Notes: generated by a model from the letters alone, not told the origin. A stretch of 64,000 bases of DNA from Bacteroidota bacterium (GCA_016185125.1 JACPOC010000034.1:56012-120011); one strand, 5' to 3'; positions 42,166-51,715 are shown, counted from the first letter of the stretch. Program-made: numbers and translations.

Positions 42166-42561
42166 ATGCTTGGATTCGCCAAGGATTTTAACAATTTTAA
42201 CAAAAAATTAACCATTTTAACACACGCAGTAGCGAGATATGTTAACGTAGTGGCGAGATATGTTAAAGAAGTAGGGAGTTTTGTTAAGGAAGTGCCGGGA
42301 TATGTTAACGCAGTAAGCAACTTTATGTCCGCAGTAGCGAGGTATGTTAATGCATTAGCGAGATATGTTAACGCAGTAGTGAGGTATGTTAATGCAGTAG
42401 CGAGATATGTTAATGCAGTAGCGAGATATGTTAATGCAGTAGCGAGGTATGTTAATGCAGTAATGAGATATGTTAATGCAGTAAGCAGCTTTATGTTTGC
42501 AGTACGGAGATATGTTAACGCAGTTAGAAGCTTTGGGAGCAAAAAGCGGAAAGCGTGTTAA
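42166..42561 (+). CDS. Heptad-repeat protein encoded by a 21-bp tandem repeat (unknown)
   Basis: This 131-residue protein contains fifteen head-to-tail 7-residue units with consensus N-A-V-A-R-Y-V (42223-42537). Two looser heptads come before them (KDFNNFN, KKLTILT) and a basic end (SKKRKAC) after. Across units the third residue is Val in 14 of 15, and the sixth is always Tyr or Phe. This 3-4 spacing of hydrophobics is that of a coiled coil or amphipathic helix. Most differences between units fall on third codon positions of this frame (AAC/AAT, GTA/GTG, AGA/AGG), which argues that this frame is the one under selection. TTAGGAG lies just before the ATG, with unusually tight spacing. No signal peptide and no family I know. 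Other frames on the minus strand are also open, so coding status is probable, not certain. Confidence 0.5.
   Translation: MLGFAKDFNNFNKKLTILTHAVARYVNVVARYVKEVGSFVKEVPGYVNAVSNFMSAVARYVNALARYVNAVVRYVNAVARYVNAVARYVNAVARYVNAVMRYVNAVSSFMFAVRRYVNAVRSFGSKKRKAC
42223..42537 (+). repeat. 15-copy 21-bp tandem repeat
   Basis: Unit consensus is AATGCAGTAGCGAGATATGTT. Units 9 and 10 are identical and unit 11 differs by one base. Units 5-6 and 13-14 share a rarer variant ending in AGC..C TTT ATG, spaced exactly 8 units (168 bp), which points to duplication of a larger block. TTTTAAC is repeated four times in the 40 bases before the array. Confidence 0.95.
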
Positions 42562-42700
42562 AACGCTCCAACTAATACCAACAGTTTTTTTTAGTTTAAC
42601 GGAGGCCAAAGCAAAAACGTTGCATCAATATTAAAAAATAATTTAAAATATTTTGCAAGGCGGCAGCAAAATTACCGGATGCTGCAAATTTTTAACAAAC

Positions 42701-42733
42701 AAAAAACCGCCCCAATTACGGAGCGGTTTTTTA
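42701..42733. terminator. Bidirectional Rho-independent terminator
   Basis: AAAAAACCGCCCC pairs with GGAGCGGTTTTTT around a 6-base loop (one bulged A), with A and T tails on both sides. It lies 18 bases beyond the OmpA-family gene stop and can also stop plus-strand transcription out of the repeat gene. Confidence 0.8.
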
Positions 42734-42751
42734 TTCCACCAATCTTTAACC

Positions 42752-45175
42752 TTATTCTTTAAATAAAATTTTCATTTCTACGCGGCGGTTTTTTTGTCGG
42801 CCCGGCTCGGTGGCGTTATCGGCAATTGGCATTGTTTGCCCGTACCAATCCACCATTACATTATCTGCCGGAACGCCTTTTTTAACCAAATAAGCTTTTA
42901 CGGCTTTGGCGCGCTTTTCGCTTAACTCCATATTTTTTTCGGCATTGCCTTGGTTATCGGTATGTCCGCTTAACTTCAATTTCCAATCTCCTTTATGAGT
43001 TTGTAATAAAGTTGCTAATCCGTTTAGCGAAGGATACGATTTGGCTTTAATAATATCCTTTCCGGTGGCAAACTCCAGGCTTTGGAAAGCTTTTTCAATA
43101 ATTTTTTGCTCAGCCGCTTTAATTGGCGGAGGAGGCGGACATCCTTTAAATTCTGCAACACCCGCAATGGTTGGGCAGGCATCGTCTTTATCCAAAAATC
43201 CGTCTTTATCGGTATCCGGCCAAGGGCAACCTTTGTTTTCTTTAGGCCCGGCAACATCCGGACAAGCATCTTCTTTATCCAATAAACCATCGGCATCCTT
43301 ATCCGGACAACCTTTGTATTCTTTAGGGCCAAAAAGATCAGGGCAAGCATCGTATTTATCAGGCGTTCCATCTCCGTCTCTATCAGGGCATCCCATAAAC
43401 TCGGCAATACCTGATTCATCGGGGCACTCATCATCCTTATCAATTATTTTATCTCCGTCACGGTCAGGGCATCCTTTAAATTCGGCAAGGCCTTTTTCTT
43501 CCGGGCATTTATCTTCGGCATCGGTAATTCCATCGCCATCTTTATCAGGGCAACCTTGCAGTTCTTTTATACCCGGCACATCAGGGCATTTATCATCAGT
43601 ATCTTTAATATGATCGCCATCACGATCAGGGCATCCCATAAATTCCCAAACGCCGGCCACATCTTTACATTGATCTTTTTTATCGCTTACTTTATCTTTA
43701 TCCTTATCGTGGGGCCTGCCGTAAGGAATAGGCACTTTAAGCACAAAATATAAATTAGCGCCATAAATATCGCCGGTAAATAATCCGGCAAGGTCGTTAG
43801 ATCCAAGAACCAAAGGACCAATACGAAACATACTTCCTACCAAAACATTTTTTCCGCGGCGCGCTGCCATGGTATTATAAGTAAGAGGCAAGGTGTAACC
43901 AAACCAGGCATGATCAAAACGCGGAGCTAAACTAATGTTAGTAAAGTCATGCACTTTTGATTCTTTACTTTGATAGAAATTTGTAATGTTACCCATCAGG
44001 TTAATATAAAAAGGTTTCCAAATATGGTAATCAACTTGTGCGTTAATAGAAGTTGGCAAAGCCATTTTAAAAGTTTTTTCGCTGCTTTTAGAACCAAAAA
44101 CCTGCGTCATTGTAGAATCAAAACCATTAACCCCATTAAATGCAAGGGCTTTAATATTCCATTTATTAATATCGGCTGTAAAATCGTTTGATAAAGCTCC
44201 TTTTTTAAAGCGAATGCCGCCAATATCGTTAACGGCCAAGCTTGCTTTTAATTCATATTTGTTATGATCTTTTCTCCAAAGATTTGTTTCGCCATCCATA
44301 TCATATTTATGAGTTTGATATTTAGGCCTCCATTCGTAAACAGCGCCAATATCAAATCCCACACCCGGAAAAGATTCAAACTTATAAAATTTAGAAGGCG
44401 TGTTTATGTTATTAAAATCATAATTACTGCTGTGTCCGTATGCTACTTCCGATTTAAAAAGAGAAAGTGTATCTTGGTTTGTAAAATTATAATTAAGATC
44501 TTTAATATACATATAAGCGGCAGAAAGGCCTTGTAAAAGTTTTACGGTGGCACCTGCTTTAAAAAAATGATTGCCTTTATCTTTTAAAACTCTGCCGTAA
44601 GTAAATCCGTATTCGGCCCATGTCATTTGCTGAATACTAAGATTTTTATTATTTAAATTGGTAATCCATAAGTTAGGATAAACAAACTCTTCATACAAAA
44701 GTTTGGCAAGCTTAGGGCCAATGCCATCTACATTCACATAGTTTCTAATACTCCAGTTAAAAGCAATTGAATTTTTAGCGTTAATGTTAATCATAAAGGA
44801 AGGAAGTACAATTCTGGCGGCAGAATAAACACTTTTGGTGTTGCCATTATCAGAAACTACAAAGTTATTTTTCCAGTAACTTGGAGAACCTTTTCGTGTA
44901 CTATCCCAGCTTCCACCGGTATAACCATTGGGTGTAAAGGCGCCAAACAATCCGCCGTTAATGGCACTGCGCTTAACACCCGCGTAATTATTTTCGGCTG
45001 CAAAATTTAAACCGGCCAGCACAATATCTACTTTCATGCGGTTATCGGCAATGTTGGCAGGGTTGCTGTAAACACCAATAACCCCGGCATAATTACTTGT
45101 TTGAAGCCCCATAAAATCCTGGGCTTTTATTGCTGAAAACAAAGTGATGAGGGAAAGAATAAATAATTTTTTCAT
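42752..45175 (-). CDS. OmpA-family outer-membrane protein with TSP3 repeats
   Basis: This 807-residue protein has a signal peptide (MKKLFILSLITLFSAIKAQ). A long beta-strand-rich region (about 20-480) follows, starting GLQTSNYAGVIGVYSNPANI, which resembles the DUF5723 barrel found in Bacteroidota. Then come seven thrombospondin type 3 repeats of about 27 residues (pattern DxDGDxxxDxxDxCPDxxGxxEFxGCP, about residues 490-685) that bind calcium. After a Pro linker, an OmpA C-terminal domain binds peptidoglycan (LKLSGHTDNQGNAEKNMELS and KKNRRVEMKI). It probably ties the outer membrane to the wall. It has a consensus promoter at 45214-45245 and a strong terminator. Confidence 0.9.
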   Translation of the reverse strand: MKKLFILSLITLFSAIKAQDFMGLQTSNYAGVIGVYSNPANIADNRMKVDIVLAGLNFAAENNYAGVKRSAINGGLFGAFTPNGYTGGSWDSTRKGSPSYWKNNFVVSDNGNTKSVYSAARIVLPSFMININAKNSIAFNWSIRNYVNVDGIGPKLAKLLYEEFVYPNLWITNLNNKNLSIQQMTWAEYGFTYGRVLKDKGNHFFKAGATVKLLQGLSAAYMYIKDLNYNFTNQDTLSLFKSEVAYGHSSNYDFNNINTPSKFYKFESFPGVGFDIGAVYEWRPKYQTHKYDMDGETNLWRKDHNKYELKASLAVNDIGGIRFKKGALSNDFTADINKWNIKALAFNGVNGFDSTMTQVFGSKSSEKTFKMALPTSINAQVDYHIWKPFYINLMGNITNFYQSKESKVHDFTNISLAPRFDHAWFGYTLPLTYNTMAARRGKNVLVGSMFRIGPLVLGSNDLAGLFTGDIYGANLYFVLKVPIPYGRPHDKDKDKVSDKKDQCKDVAGVWEFMGCPDRDGDHIKDTDDKCPDVPGIKELQGCPDKDGDGITDAEDKCPEEKGLAEFKGCPDRDGDKIIDKDDECPDESGIAEFMGCPDRDGDGTPDKYDACPDLFGPKEYKGCPDKDADGLLDKEDACPDVAGPKENKGCPWPDTDKDGFLDKDDACPTIAGVAEFKGCPPPPPIKAAEQKIIEKAFQSLEFATGKDIIKAKSYPSLNGLATLLQTHKGDWKLKLSGHTDNQGNAEKNMELSEKRAKAVKAYLVKKGVPADNVMVDWYGQTMPIADNATEPGRQKNRRVEMKILFKE

Positions 45176-45213
45176 AGTAACAGATTGATTTTTATTATTT
45201 AATTATAGAGTGC

Positions 45214-45245
45214 CAAATATAGTTAATTTCTAATAAGTTATCAAA
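45214..45245 (-). promoter_or_regulatory. Consensus promoter of the OmpA-family gene
   Basis: On the minus strand, TTTG (45245..45242), 20 bases, then TATATTTG (45221..45214): an exact Bacteroidota promoter. The start would be near 45208, leaving a leader of about 33 bases. Confidence 0.6.
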
Positions 45246-45301
45246 ATCAAAAGATAGCCATTTTACGCCTCAAATTATTACCTTTAGCCTCTGAAATTGA
45301 T

Positions 45302-46372
45302 ATGATAGATAAACTGGAAGAAATTGTTAGAAGATTTGAAGATGTAGAAGCTAAGTTAGCCGACCCAAAAGTAATTGGTGATATGAAGCTGTTTAAAAAG
45401 CTGAATATTGAATACAGAGAGTTAGGCGATATTGTATCTGTAATTCAGGAATACAAAAAAACTTTAAACAATATTGATGGGGCCAAAGAAGTGTTAGCCA
45501 CTGAAAAAGATAAAGATTTTTTAGAAATGGCTAAAGCTGAACTGGAAGAAAATCGCGCCAAGGAGCAGCAGCTAACCGAAGAAATTCGCTTCATGCTTAT
45601 TCCAAAAGATCCTGAAGATGTAAAAAATTGTGTGATGGAATTAAGGGCGGGCACGGGCGGAGACGAGGCCAGTATTTTTGCCGGAAATCTTTTTGAAATG
45701 TACAGCAGGTTCTGCGAAAAAAAAGGTTTTAAAATTGAAATAGTAGATTCAAGTTCCGGTACCATGGGCGGATATAAAGAAATTGTTTTTAATGTAACAG
45801 GCAATGGCGCTTACGGAATTTTAAAATTTGAAAGCGGCGTTCATCGCGTTCAGCGGGTTCCGGCAACCGAAACTCAGGGCCGGGTGCATACAAGCGCGGC
45901 TACAGTGGTCGTGCTTCCGGAAGCAGAAGAATGGGACGTTGAAATTAAAGATGCCGATATTGAAATGGCTACTGCACGAAGTGGCGGCGCGGGCGGACAA
46001 AACGTAAATAAAGTAGAAAGTAAAGTTATTCTTACACATAAACCTACAGGCTTGGTAGTAACCTGCCAAACCGAAAGAAATCAGTTGGGAAACCGTGAAA
46101 AAGCGTTTCAAATGCTGCGTTCAAAAATTTATGATATTGAATATCAAAAACGGTTGGAAGAAACAAGTAAAAGAAGAAAAACAATGGTAACTACCGGCGA
46201 TAGAAGCGCGAAAATTAGAACTTATAATTATCCGCAAAACCGCATTACCGATCATCGGATAAACGAAACATTGTATGACTTGGATAATTTTGTGAACGGT
46301 GACATTCAAGAAATGATTGATAAACTTCAGTTTGCCGAAAATGCGGAGAGGCTGAAAGAAGGAGGCTTATAA
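45302..46372 (+). CDS. prfA: Peptide chain release factor 1
   Basis: This 356-residue factor ends translation at UAA and UAG. The stop-codon reading tripeptide of the RF1 type appears as PAT in [19 protein letters not shown]. The peptidyl-tRNA hydrolysis motif is GGQ at residues 231-233 in [16 protein letters not shown], whose Gln is normally methylated by PrmC. The length and the final region [21 protein letters not shown] are normal. No prmC lies beside it. A LOG gene follows after 50 bases, a gap holding a doubled CAATTTTAGAATT. Confidence 0.96.
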   Translation: MIDKLEEIVRRFEDVEAKLADPKVIGDMKLFKKLNIEYRELGDIVSVIQEYKKTLNNIDGAKEVLATEKDKDFLEMAKAELEENRAKEQQLTEEIRFMLIPKDPEDVKNCVMELRAGTGGDEASIFAGNLFEMYSRFCEKKGFKIEIVDSSSGTMGGYKEIVFNVTGNGAYGILKFESGVHRVQRVPATETQGRVHTSAATVVVLPEAEEWDVEIKDADIEMATARSGGAGGQNVNKVESKVILTHKPTGLVVTCQTERNQLGNREKAFQMLRSKIYDIEYQKRLEETSKRRKTMVTTGDRSAKIRTYNYPQNRITDHRINETLYDLDNFVNGDIQEMIDKLQFAENAERLKEGGL

Positions 46373-46422
46373 CAATTTTAGAATTCAACAATTTTAGAAT
46401 TTATTAATTAAACTTATAAACT

Positions 46423-47136
46423 ATGGCTTCTGATAGAGAAGATAAAATACGTAATGCCTTTGCGCAAAAAGACTGGAATGATATAAAAGCGCAGAATAGC
46501 TGGCAGATTTTTAAAATCATGAGCGAGTTTGTGGAGGGCTTTGAAAAAATGAGCCGCATCGGGCCTTGTGTTTCAATATTTGGAAGCGCCCGCACAAAAC
46601 CAGAAAACCGCTTTTATCAAATAGCTGAAGAAATTGCCTTTAAACTTGTAAAAGAAGGCTACGGAATAATAAGCGGCGGTGGCCCCGGGATTATGGAAGC
46701 CGCAAATAAAGGAGCTCAAAAAGGCGGAGGAAAATCTGTAGGATTAAACATTGAACTTCCTTTTGAACAAAAACATAATGATTTTATTGATGCTGATAAA
46801 TGTATTAATTTCGATTACTTTTTTGTTAGAAAAACAATATTTTTAAAATATTCTCAAGGCTTTATTGGCATGCCCGGCGGCTTTGGAACCATTGATGAAT
46901 TATTTGAATCTCTTACATTAGTTCAAACGCATAAAATCGCGCAATTTCCGGTTGTTTTGGTAGGAAAAGAATATTGGAGCGGATTAATTGCCTGGATGAA
47001 AACAACAATGCTGGAAGAAGAAAAAAATATTAACCCAACCGATCTTGATCTGTTTAAAATTGTTGATACCGCGGATGAAGCGGTAAAACACATTGTTAAC
47101 TTTTACAGTAAATACATGCTTAAACCTAACTTTTAA
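46423..47136 (+). CDS. LOG-family Rossmann-fold protein (TIGR00730)
   Basis: This is a 237-residue cytoplasmic protein. The nucleotide-binding signature is GGGPGIMEAANKGAQKGGG, and the catalytic motif is PGGFGTIDELFE (PGGxGTxxE). Characterised members are phosphoribohydrolases that split AMP or cytokinin nucleotides into base and ribose 5-phosphate. A role in nucleotide salvage is therefore likely; cytokinin work is not implied in this host. It ends one base before the next gene begins. Confidence 0.88.
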   Translation: MASDREDKIRNAFAQKDWNDIKAQNSWQIFKIMSEFVEGFEKMSRIGPCVSIFGSARTKPENRFYQIAEEIAFKLVKEGYGIISGGGPGIMEAANKGAQKGGGKSVGLNIELPFEQKHNDFIDADKCINFDYFFVRKTIFLKYSQGFIGMPGGFGTIDELFESLTLVQTHKIAQFPVVLVGKEYWSGLIAWMKTTMLEEEKNINPTDLDLFKIVDTADEAVKHIVNFYSKYMLKPNF

Positions 47137-47137
47137 A

Positions 47138-48034
47138 TTGAGTCGCCTTGCGTTTAACATATTTGTTATTCCACTGCTCTATTTCATTTCCATTTTACCT
47201 TTTTGGTTGCTATATTTTCTTTCTTCTTGCCTTTATCTACTTGTTTATTATATAATTGGTTATCGTAAAAAGGTAGTATTACAAAATTTAAGAAAATCTT
47301 TTCCTGAAAAAACTGAGGTTGAAATTCAAAAAATATGTAAACAGTTTTACAAGCATTTTTGCGATGTGATTTTTGAAATTTTGAAATTGTTAACCATCTC
47401 CCCCTCAGAATACAAAAAACGATTTGAAGTAACACAAAACGGAATAAATGTATTTACTTATTTTGAAAATAAAAAACAGAGTATAATTGGCGTAATGGGT
47501 CACTGCGGCAATTGGGAATGGGGTGCCATTGCTCCGCAGTTTTATTTTCAACAATTAATTACAGGTGTATATCATCCATTAAGTAACAAAAACTTCGATT
47601 TATTTATGCTCAACCTTCGCGGAAGAATGGGAGGAAACATTGTTTCTATGAAAAATCTTTATAGAGAACTATTGACCTTGAAATCAAAAAACATTCCTAC
47701 AACAGTAGGTTTAATTGCCGATCAAACACCTCCACCCGAAAGCGCTTACTGGACTACTTTTTTAAACCAGGATACCCCTGTATTTGTGGGTCCCGAAAAG
47801 CTCGCTAAAAAATTTAATTATCCTGTGGTTTACGTCGGCCTTAAAAAGTTAAAGCGCGGGTATTATCAAATGGACGCCACTATTTTAACGGAAAAACCAA
47901 ATGAATTACCGGATGGAGTTATTTCTGAACTTCATACAAAAGCACTTGAAAAAAACATTACAGAACAACCGTATATCTGGTTATGGAGTCATAGAAGATG
48001 GAAACATACGAGGCCGGTGAATTTATTTTTATGA
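47138..48034 (+). CDS. Lysophospholipid/lipid A acyltransferase (LpxL/HtrB family)
   Basis: This 298-residue inner-membrane enzyme probably adds a secondary acyl chain to lipid A. An N-terminal helix (IFVIPLLYFISILPFWLLYF) anchors it, and the catalytic HxxxxE motif is GHCGNWEWGA. The conserved GLIADQTPPPESAYW and LWSHRRWKHTRP blocks follow, as in HtrB. The start is a TTG at 47138, one base after the LOG stop; the frame reaches 47093, but the extra residues would overlap the LOG gene. Confidence 0.87.
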   Translation: MSRLAFNIFVIPLLYFISILPFWLLYFLSSCLYLLVYYIIGYRKKVVLQNLRKSFPEKTEVEIQKICKQFYKHFCDVIFEILKLLTISPSEYKKRFEVTQNGINVFTYFENKKQSIIGVMGHCGNWEWGAIAPQFYFQQLITGVYHPLSNKNFDLFMLNLRGRMGGNIVSMKNLYRELLTLKSKNIPTTVGLIADQTPPPESAYWTTFLNQDTPVFVGPEKLAKKFNYPVVYVGLKKLKRGYYQMDATILTEKPNELPDGVISELHTKALEKNITEQPYIWLWSHRRWKHTRPVNLFL

Positions 48035-48183
48035 TAAAATAATTATAGGAAAGTTAAATTAAAAACCGCTATATTTTTCAATGTAAAATATCGCTTACCT
48101 TTTTTTCCTTCCCATTAAAATTAGCAAACCTTGTTGTTTCATAATTTTTTTCGCCACTTATCACAGCAGTAATTAAGGCTAAG

Positions 48184-49869
48184 TTACTTACTTTTTATTC
48201 TTTCATAAATATATATAATATTCGGACCTTGAGGTTTATAGGTTTCCAATTGCTCATGCCACACATAAGTACTCAACATATAACCTTCTACCATGTCAAC
48301 AATGCCTATTACTTTATATCCTTCCGTTATGAATTTATTAAACCACTCAAAAAGATATTTATCAGCATTAGGTTGCACCATTAAGGATATAGGATGGTTG
48401 TAAAAAATGACATAACGGGGATTAGCTTTTTCTACATCTTTAACAAATTCCCTTTGCCATTGAGCATGATGTTGGCTACCGAATACCAGAGCGGTAAAAT
48501 AAGCATGTCTGGATGGGCAACGTTTTTTTGTATAAAAATAAAGTTGTGGTTCAGAACCAATGGCTACAATATTATCCTCAGCACTACTATTAGCATTTAT
48601 ATAATCCGCAATTTTTGCTGTTTCAGGAAAAGGGTTGTTGCCATAAACCGTTCTTAATATTCTGTCGTAATTAGGGTTAAAATAATAATCCTTTAATTTA
48701 TTAAGGTGCATTAAAAATAAAATAATGAATATGCTTATATATATATATTTGACTTTTTCGGATTTAAAGCCCATTGTATTTTTAATAAATTCATTTACAA
48801 TATAAAATGTTATACCTGAACCAATGGCAAGGCCGGGCAAAATCTGAATCCAATAATGTCCGTAAAAATAATACCCGGGAAATATGGTTAAGACAGAAAA
48901 AAACAAAAGCGACACAGACATAAATTTTATTCTGGAGCTTATGCCTCTTAAAAAAACTATTATCAGTGCAAAAAAAGCGTGAACCCAAAATAATTTATAC
49001 TCTTTAGTAATTGTATCATAGGTATATTCCAGATATTTTTTACCATCCTCCCATTTAATGGTACTTACATATTGTTTTGGAACTTCAATAGACCAATAAA
49101 TCATTTCTTTATACGCTCCTTTTATTCCTACAATTAAAAAGAAAATCCCAATTATCAATAACACGCCTATAGAATAAATAAAGGTTCTTCTAAAAAATTC
49201 CTTAATTACCTTAGGTTTCTTTTCACATAAAAAATCAGTTACGATTACGCCGCCTCCCCAAAAAACTAAAAATATTCCTGTAGTTTTTACCATAAATGCG
49301 CATCCGAGTGCAATTCCCATAAGCAACAAGTATTTCCAATCAGATTTTTTTACTACAAATGAATAAAAGAAAATTCCTAAGCTGGTAAAAAAAGCAACTC
49401 CATGCTCACTTTGTACGGTAAAGCCACTTAAATTTGGGGTAAGGGAAACTATTGCATACGAAATTGCAGTAATTGCCCCGGCAAGAGGCGAAAACATCCG
49501 CTTAGAAGCAAAGAAAAGAAATATAATTGTAAGAATGTTGAGAATTGTAAAACCAATATGCATTCCTTTAACTGTTTCGCCAAAAATCCCAACAATAAAC
49601 GCATAAAAATAAAATATACCAGGAAATTTTTGTTCGTAAAAATCTTTATAAGGAATGCCGCCTTGAAGTAATAATTTACCATAATAAGAATATGCGCCCT
49701 CATCTCTTTCAAAAGGGATCAATAAAAACTTGGAACGAATTAATACCACAAGAAAGATTAATCCTAACAGAATAGTATAACTTACTTTTTCTTCCTTAGT
49801 TAATTTTTGAATCAGACTTTTACTTCCTTGTTTATCAGATGAGGTTTGAATAATATTCTGTTTACTCAT
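48184..49869 (-). CDS. GT39/ArnT-like polyprenyl-phosphate glycosyltransferase
   Basis: This 561-residue multi-pass membrane protein has about 11-12 hydrophobic helices and a soluble C-terminal domain (about residues 400-561). The first periplasmic loop holds the acidic motif PFERDEGAYSYYGKLLLQG, typical of GT-C enzymes that take sugar from a polyprenyl-phosphate carrier. It is last of three minus-strand genes (GT2, epimerase, GT39), a logical set: sugar made, loaded onto lipid, then transferred outside. The acceptor (lipid A, protein or glycan) is unknown. Confidence 0.83.
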   Translation of the reverse strand: MSKQNIIQTSSDKQGSKSLIQKLTKEEKVSYTILLGLIFLVVLIRSKFLLIPFERDEGAYSYYGKLLLQGGIPYKDFYEQKFPGIFYFYAFIVGIFGETVKGMHIGFTILNILTIIFLFFASKRMFSPLAGAITAISYAIVSLTPNLSGFTVQSEHGVAFFTSLGIFFYSFVVKKSDWKYLLLMGIALGCAFMVKTTGIFLVFWGGGVIVTDFLCEKKPKVIKEFFRRTFIYSIGVLLIIGIFFLIVGIKGAYKEMIYWSIEVPKQYVSTIKWEDGKKYLEYTYDTITKEYKLFWVHAFFALIIVFLRGISSRIKFMSVSLLFFSVLTIFPGYYFYGHYWIQILPGLAIGSGITFYIVNEFIKNTMGFKSEKVKYIYISIFIILFLMHLNKLKDYYFNPNYDRILRTVYGNNPFPETAKIADYINANSSAEDNIVAIGSEPQLYFYTKKRCPSRHAYFTALVFGSQHHAQWQREFVKDVEKANPRYVIFYNHPISLMVQPNADKYLFEWFNKFITEGYKVIGIVDMVEGYMLSTYVWHEQLETYKPQGPNIIYIYERIKSK

Positions 49870-49878
49870 AAAAGTTAT

Positions 49879-50787
49879 TTATTTTCTTTTTAGTGAAAGG
49901 TAAGTTGTTTCAATAGCAGAATTTATTTCAGTAAAACAAAAATCCGGAAAGCATTTTAATATACCTTTATTATCCAAATCTATATAAGAATTATCACTTT
50001 CTCGGTTTTCTTCATATATCACTTCAAAATCTTCTTTTACAATGCTCTTTATTATTTCTATTACTTCTTTTATGTTTAGCGTTGTATTCGAGGAAATATT
50101 ATATACGCCACACTTTCTTTCCGTTTGAAGGGAGAGGCTCATTAATTCCACAACATCTTTAACATAAATATAATTGCGGGTACTTTCACCATTACCAAAA
50201 ACTTTAATTTTATTATTTTTAATAATATTTTCGAGAAAAGTATTTATTAAACCAAGGCCTTTATTAATATTCTGTCCTTCGCCATATACATTGGAAACTC
50301 TGTATATATCATAGTGTAATTGGTGTTTGACATAATAATAATGTAAGAAATTTTCCATGGTAAGTTTCATTATTCCATAGGGCGAAAAGGGCTTTTTGTC
50401 AAAAGATTCACTCACCTTCCCTGTGGTAGCCCCATATACGGTTCCCGCGCTTGATATAAATGCTATCCTTTTTTTTACCTTAAGTTTTGAAATTACTTCT
50501 AAGAAATTAAGAAATGGGGAAAGGTTCTTTTCAATTTCAATTTTTGGATTGTCCCAACTAGAAGAAGGGATTGTTTCGGAAACCAAGTAATATATAACGT
50601 CTATATTCTCAAAATTTGTTTGAAGTTCTTTATTGTTAAAAAAATCAATTTTTTTGTAAGGAAGTTGTAAATCAGTGGCTTCACTCCTTCCAAATAAATA
50701 TAGGTTTACATTATTTTCGTTTAAAAGTTTTTTTAATAAGTGTTGGCCTATAAACCCAGCAGCTCCAATAATTGCTACGTTGTGCAT
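49879..50787 (-). CDS. NAD-dependent sugar epimerase/dehydratase (extended SDR)
   Basis: This 302-residue enzyme acts on a nucleotide sugar. The NAD-binding motif is IIGAAGFIGQHLLKKLL near the start, and the active-site triad region shows FISSAGTVYGAT and the YGIMK of YxxxK. The substrate-binding half has RVSNVYGEGQNINKGLG and FGNGESTRNYIYVKDVV. It may be a UDP-glucose 4-epimerase or a related reductase; the motifs do not decide. It lies one base after the GT2 gene and 9 bases before the GT39 gene. Confidence 0.87.
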   Translation of the reverse strand: MHNVAIIGAAGFIGQHLLKKLLNENNVNLYLFGRSEATDLQLPYKKIDFFNNKELQTNFENIDVIYYLVSETIPSSSWDNPKIEIEKNLSPFLNFLEVISKLKVKKRIAFISSAGTVYGATTGKVSESFDKKPFSPYGIMKLTMENFLHYYYVKHQLHYDIYRVSNVYGEGQNINKGLGLINTFLENIIKNNKIKVFGNGESTRNYIYVKDVVELMSLSLQTERKCGVYNISSNTTLNIKEVIEIIKSIVKEDFEVIYEENRESDNSYIDLDNKGILKCFPDFCFTEINSAIETTYLSLKRK

Positions 50788-50788
50788 G

Positions 50789-51715
50789 TTAAATATTAAT
50801 TGTTTTTTCTATAACCATATATGGGCGCTCTCTTACCTCATTATATATTCTTACAATGTACTCACCAATTATCCCTAAGCAAATTAAAATAAGGGAACTA
50901 AAAAAAGATATGATGATGGCAAGGGTAGCAAAACCTTTTACCGCAATATCATGCGCAAAAAAAGCAAACAAAACCATACTTGAATAAACAACGGCAAAAC
51001 CAAATCCTAACAACCCAAGCAAAGTAATCAATCTTATTGGAGCATTAGAAAAAGAAAAAATGCCATCTGCGGCTATTTTCAATAGCTTTTTTAATGAATA
51101 TCCCGACTGGCCGTCATACCGGGCCGCTCGCTCATATTCAATCCCTATCTGCTTAAATCCAACCCACGACCTGATTCCTCTTAAAAAAGGACTTTGTTCC
51201 TTCAACTTAAGCATATTATCAACAACGTGCTTTTTCATTACACAAAAATCACCACTGTCGATAGGTATATGAATATCACTCATACCCTTTAATATCTTAT
51301 AAAAAGCGCTGTAACAAATTCTTTTTATTAAAGATTCTTTTCTTTTCTTACGAACTCCATAAGCAACGTCATATCCTTTATCCAGATACTCAAAAAAGTT
51401 AGGAAGCAGTTCGGGCGGATCCTGAAGATCATCGTCAATAATAGCTACATAATCACCGGTACAGTGGCTAAGCGCTGTTTTAACGGCAATCTGATGCCCG
51501 AAATTTTTTGAAAGTTTTATCCCTTTAATGTAATGGTAGGTTTTAGAAAGCTCCTCAATTTTCTCGTAACTACCGTCCTTGCTTCCATCGTCCACTAAAA
51601 TTAATTCAAGATTCCAATCCGATTTTTTTCTTTGTGCATCAATTGCCTCCAATAATTTAGACATAAAGGAAGCTGAATTATAAATGGGGACAAGTATTGA
51701 TATTTTTTTACTCAT
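50789..51715 (-). CDS. Glycosyltransferase family 2 (undecaprenyl-phosphate sugar transferase type)
   Basis: This 308-residue enzyme has a GT-A domain and two C-terminal membrane helices (about 230-255 and 265-290). Motifs are KKISILVPIYNSASF, DDGSKDGSYEKIEEL, the metal site IDDDLQDPPELLP, and DSGDFCVMKKHVV near the acceptor site. The ending YIVRIYNEVRERPYMVIEKT is a very typical close for this DPM1/GtrB subgroup. It starts the minus operon, and its ATG lies 3 bases from a perfect inverted repeat (51718-51740) facing the rfbF operon. Confidence 0.9.
   Translation of the reverse strand: MSKKISILVPIYNSASFMSKLLEAIDAQRKKSDWNLELILVDDGSKDGSYEKIEELSKTYHYIKGIKLSKNFGHQIAVKTALSHCTGDYVAIIDDDLQDPPELLPNFFEYLDKGYDVAYGVRKKRKESLIKRICYSAFYKILKGMSDIHIPIDSGDFCVMKKHVVDNMLKLKEQSPFLRGIRSWVGFKQIGIEYERAARYDGQSGYSLKKLLKIAADGIFSFSNAPIRLITLLGLLGFGFAVVYSSMVLFAFFAHDIAVKGFATLAIIISFFSSLILICLGIIGEYIVRIYNEVRERPYMVIEKTINI

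Noticed and set aside
42223..42537. CRISPR array
   Set aside because: The 21-bp units are head to tail with no spacers and stay in codon frame; no cas genes are near.
42132..42609. Minus-strand genes through the 21-bp array (units YLATALT or YCINISR)
   Set aside because: Two minus frames are open only because the unit length is a multiple of three; differences between units fit third positions of the plus frame better, and one of these frames would start at a TTG inside the repeat end.
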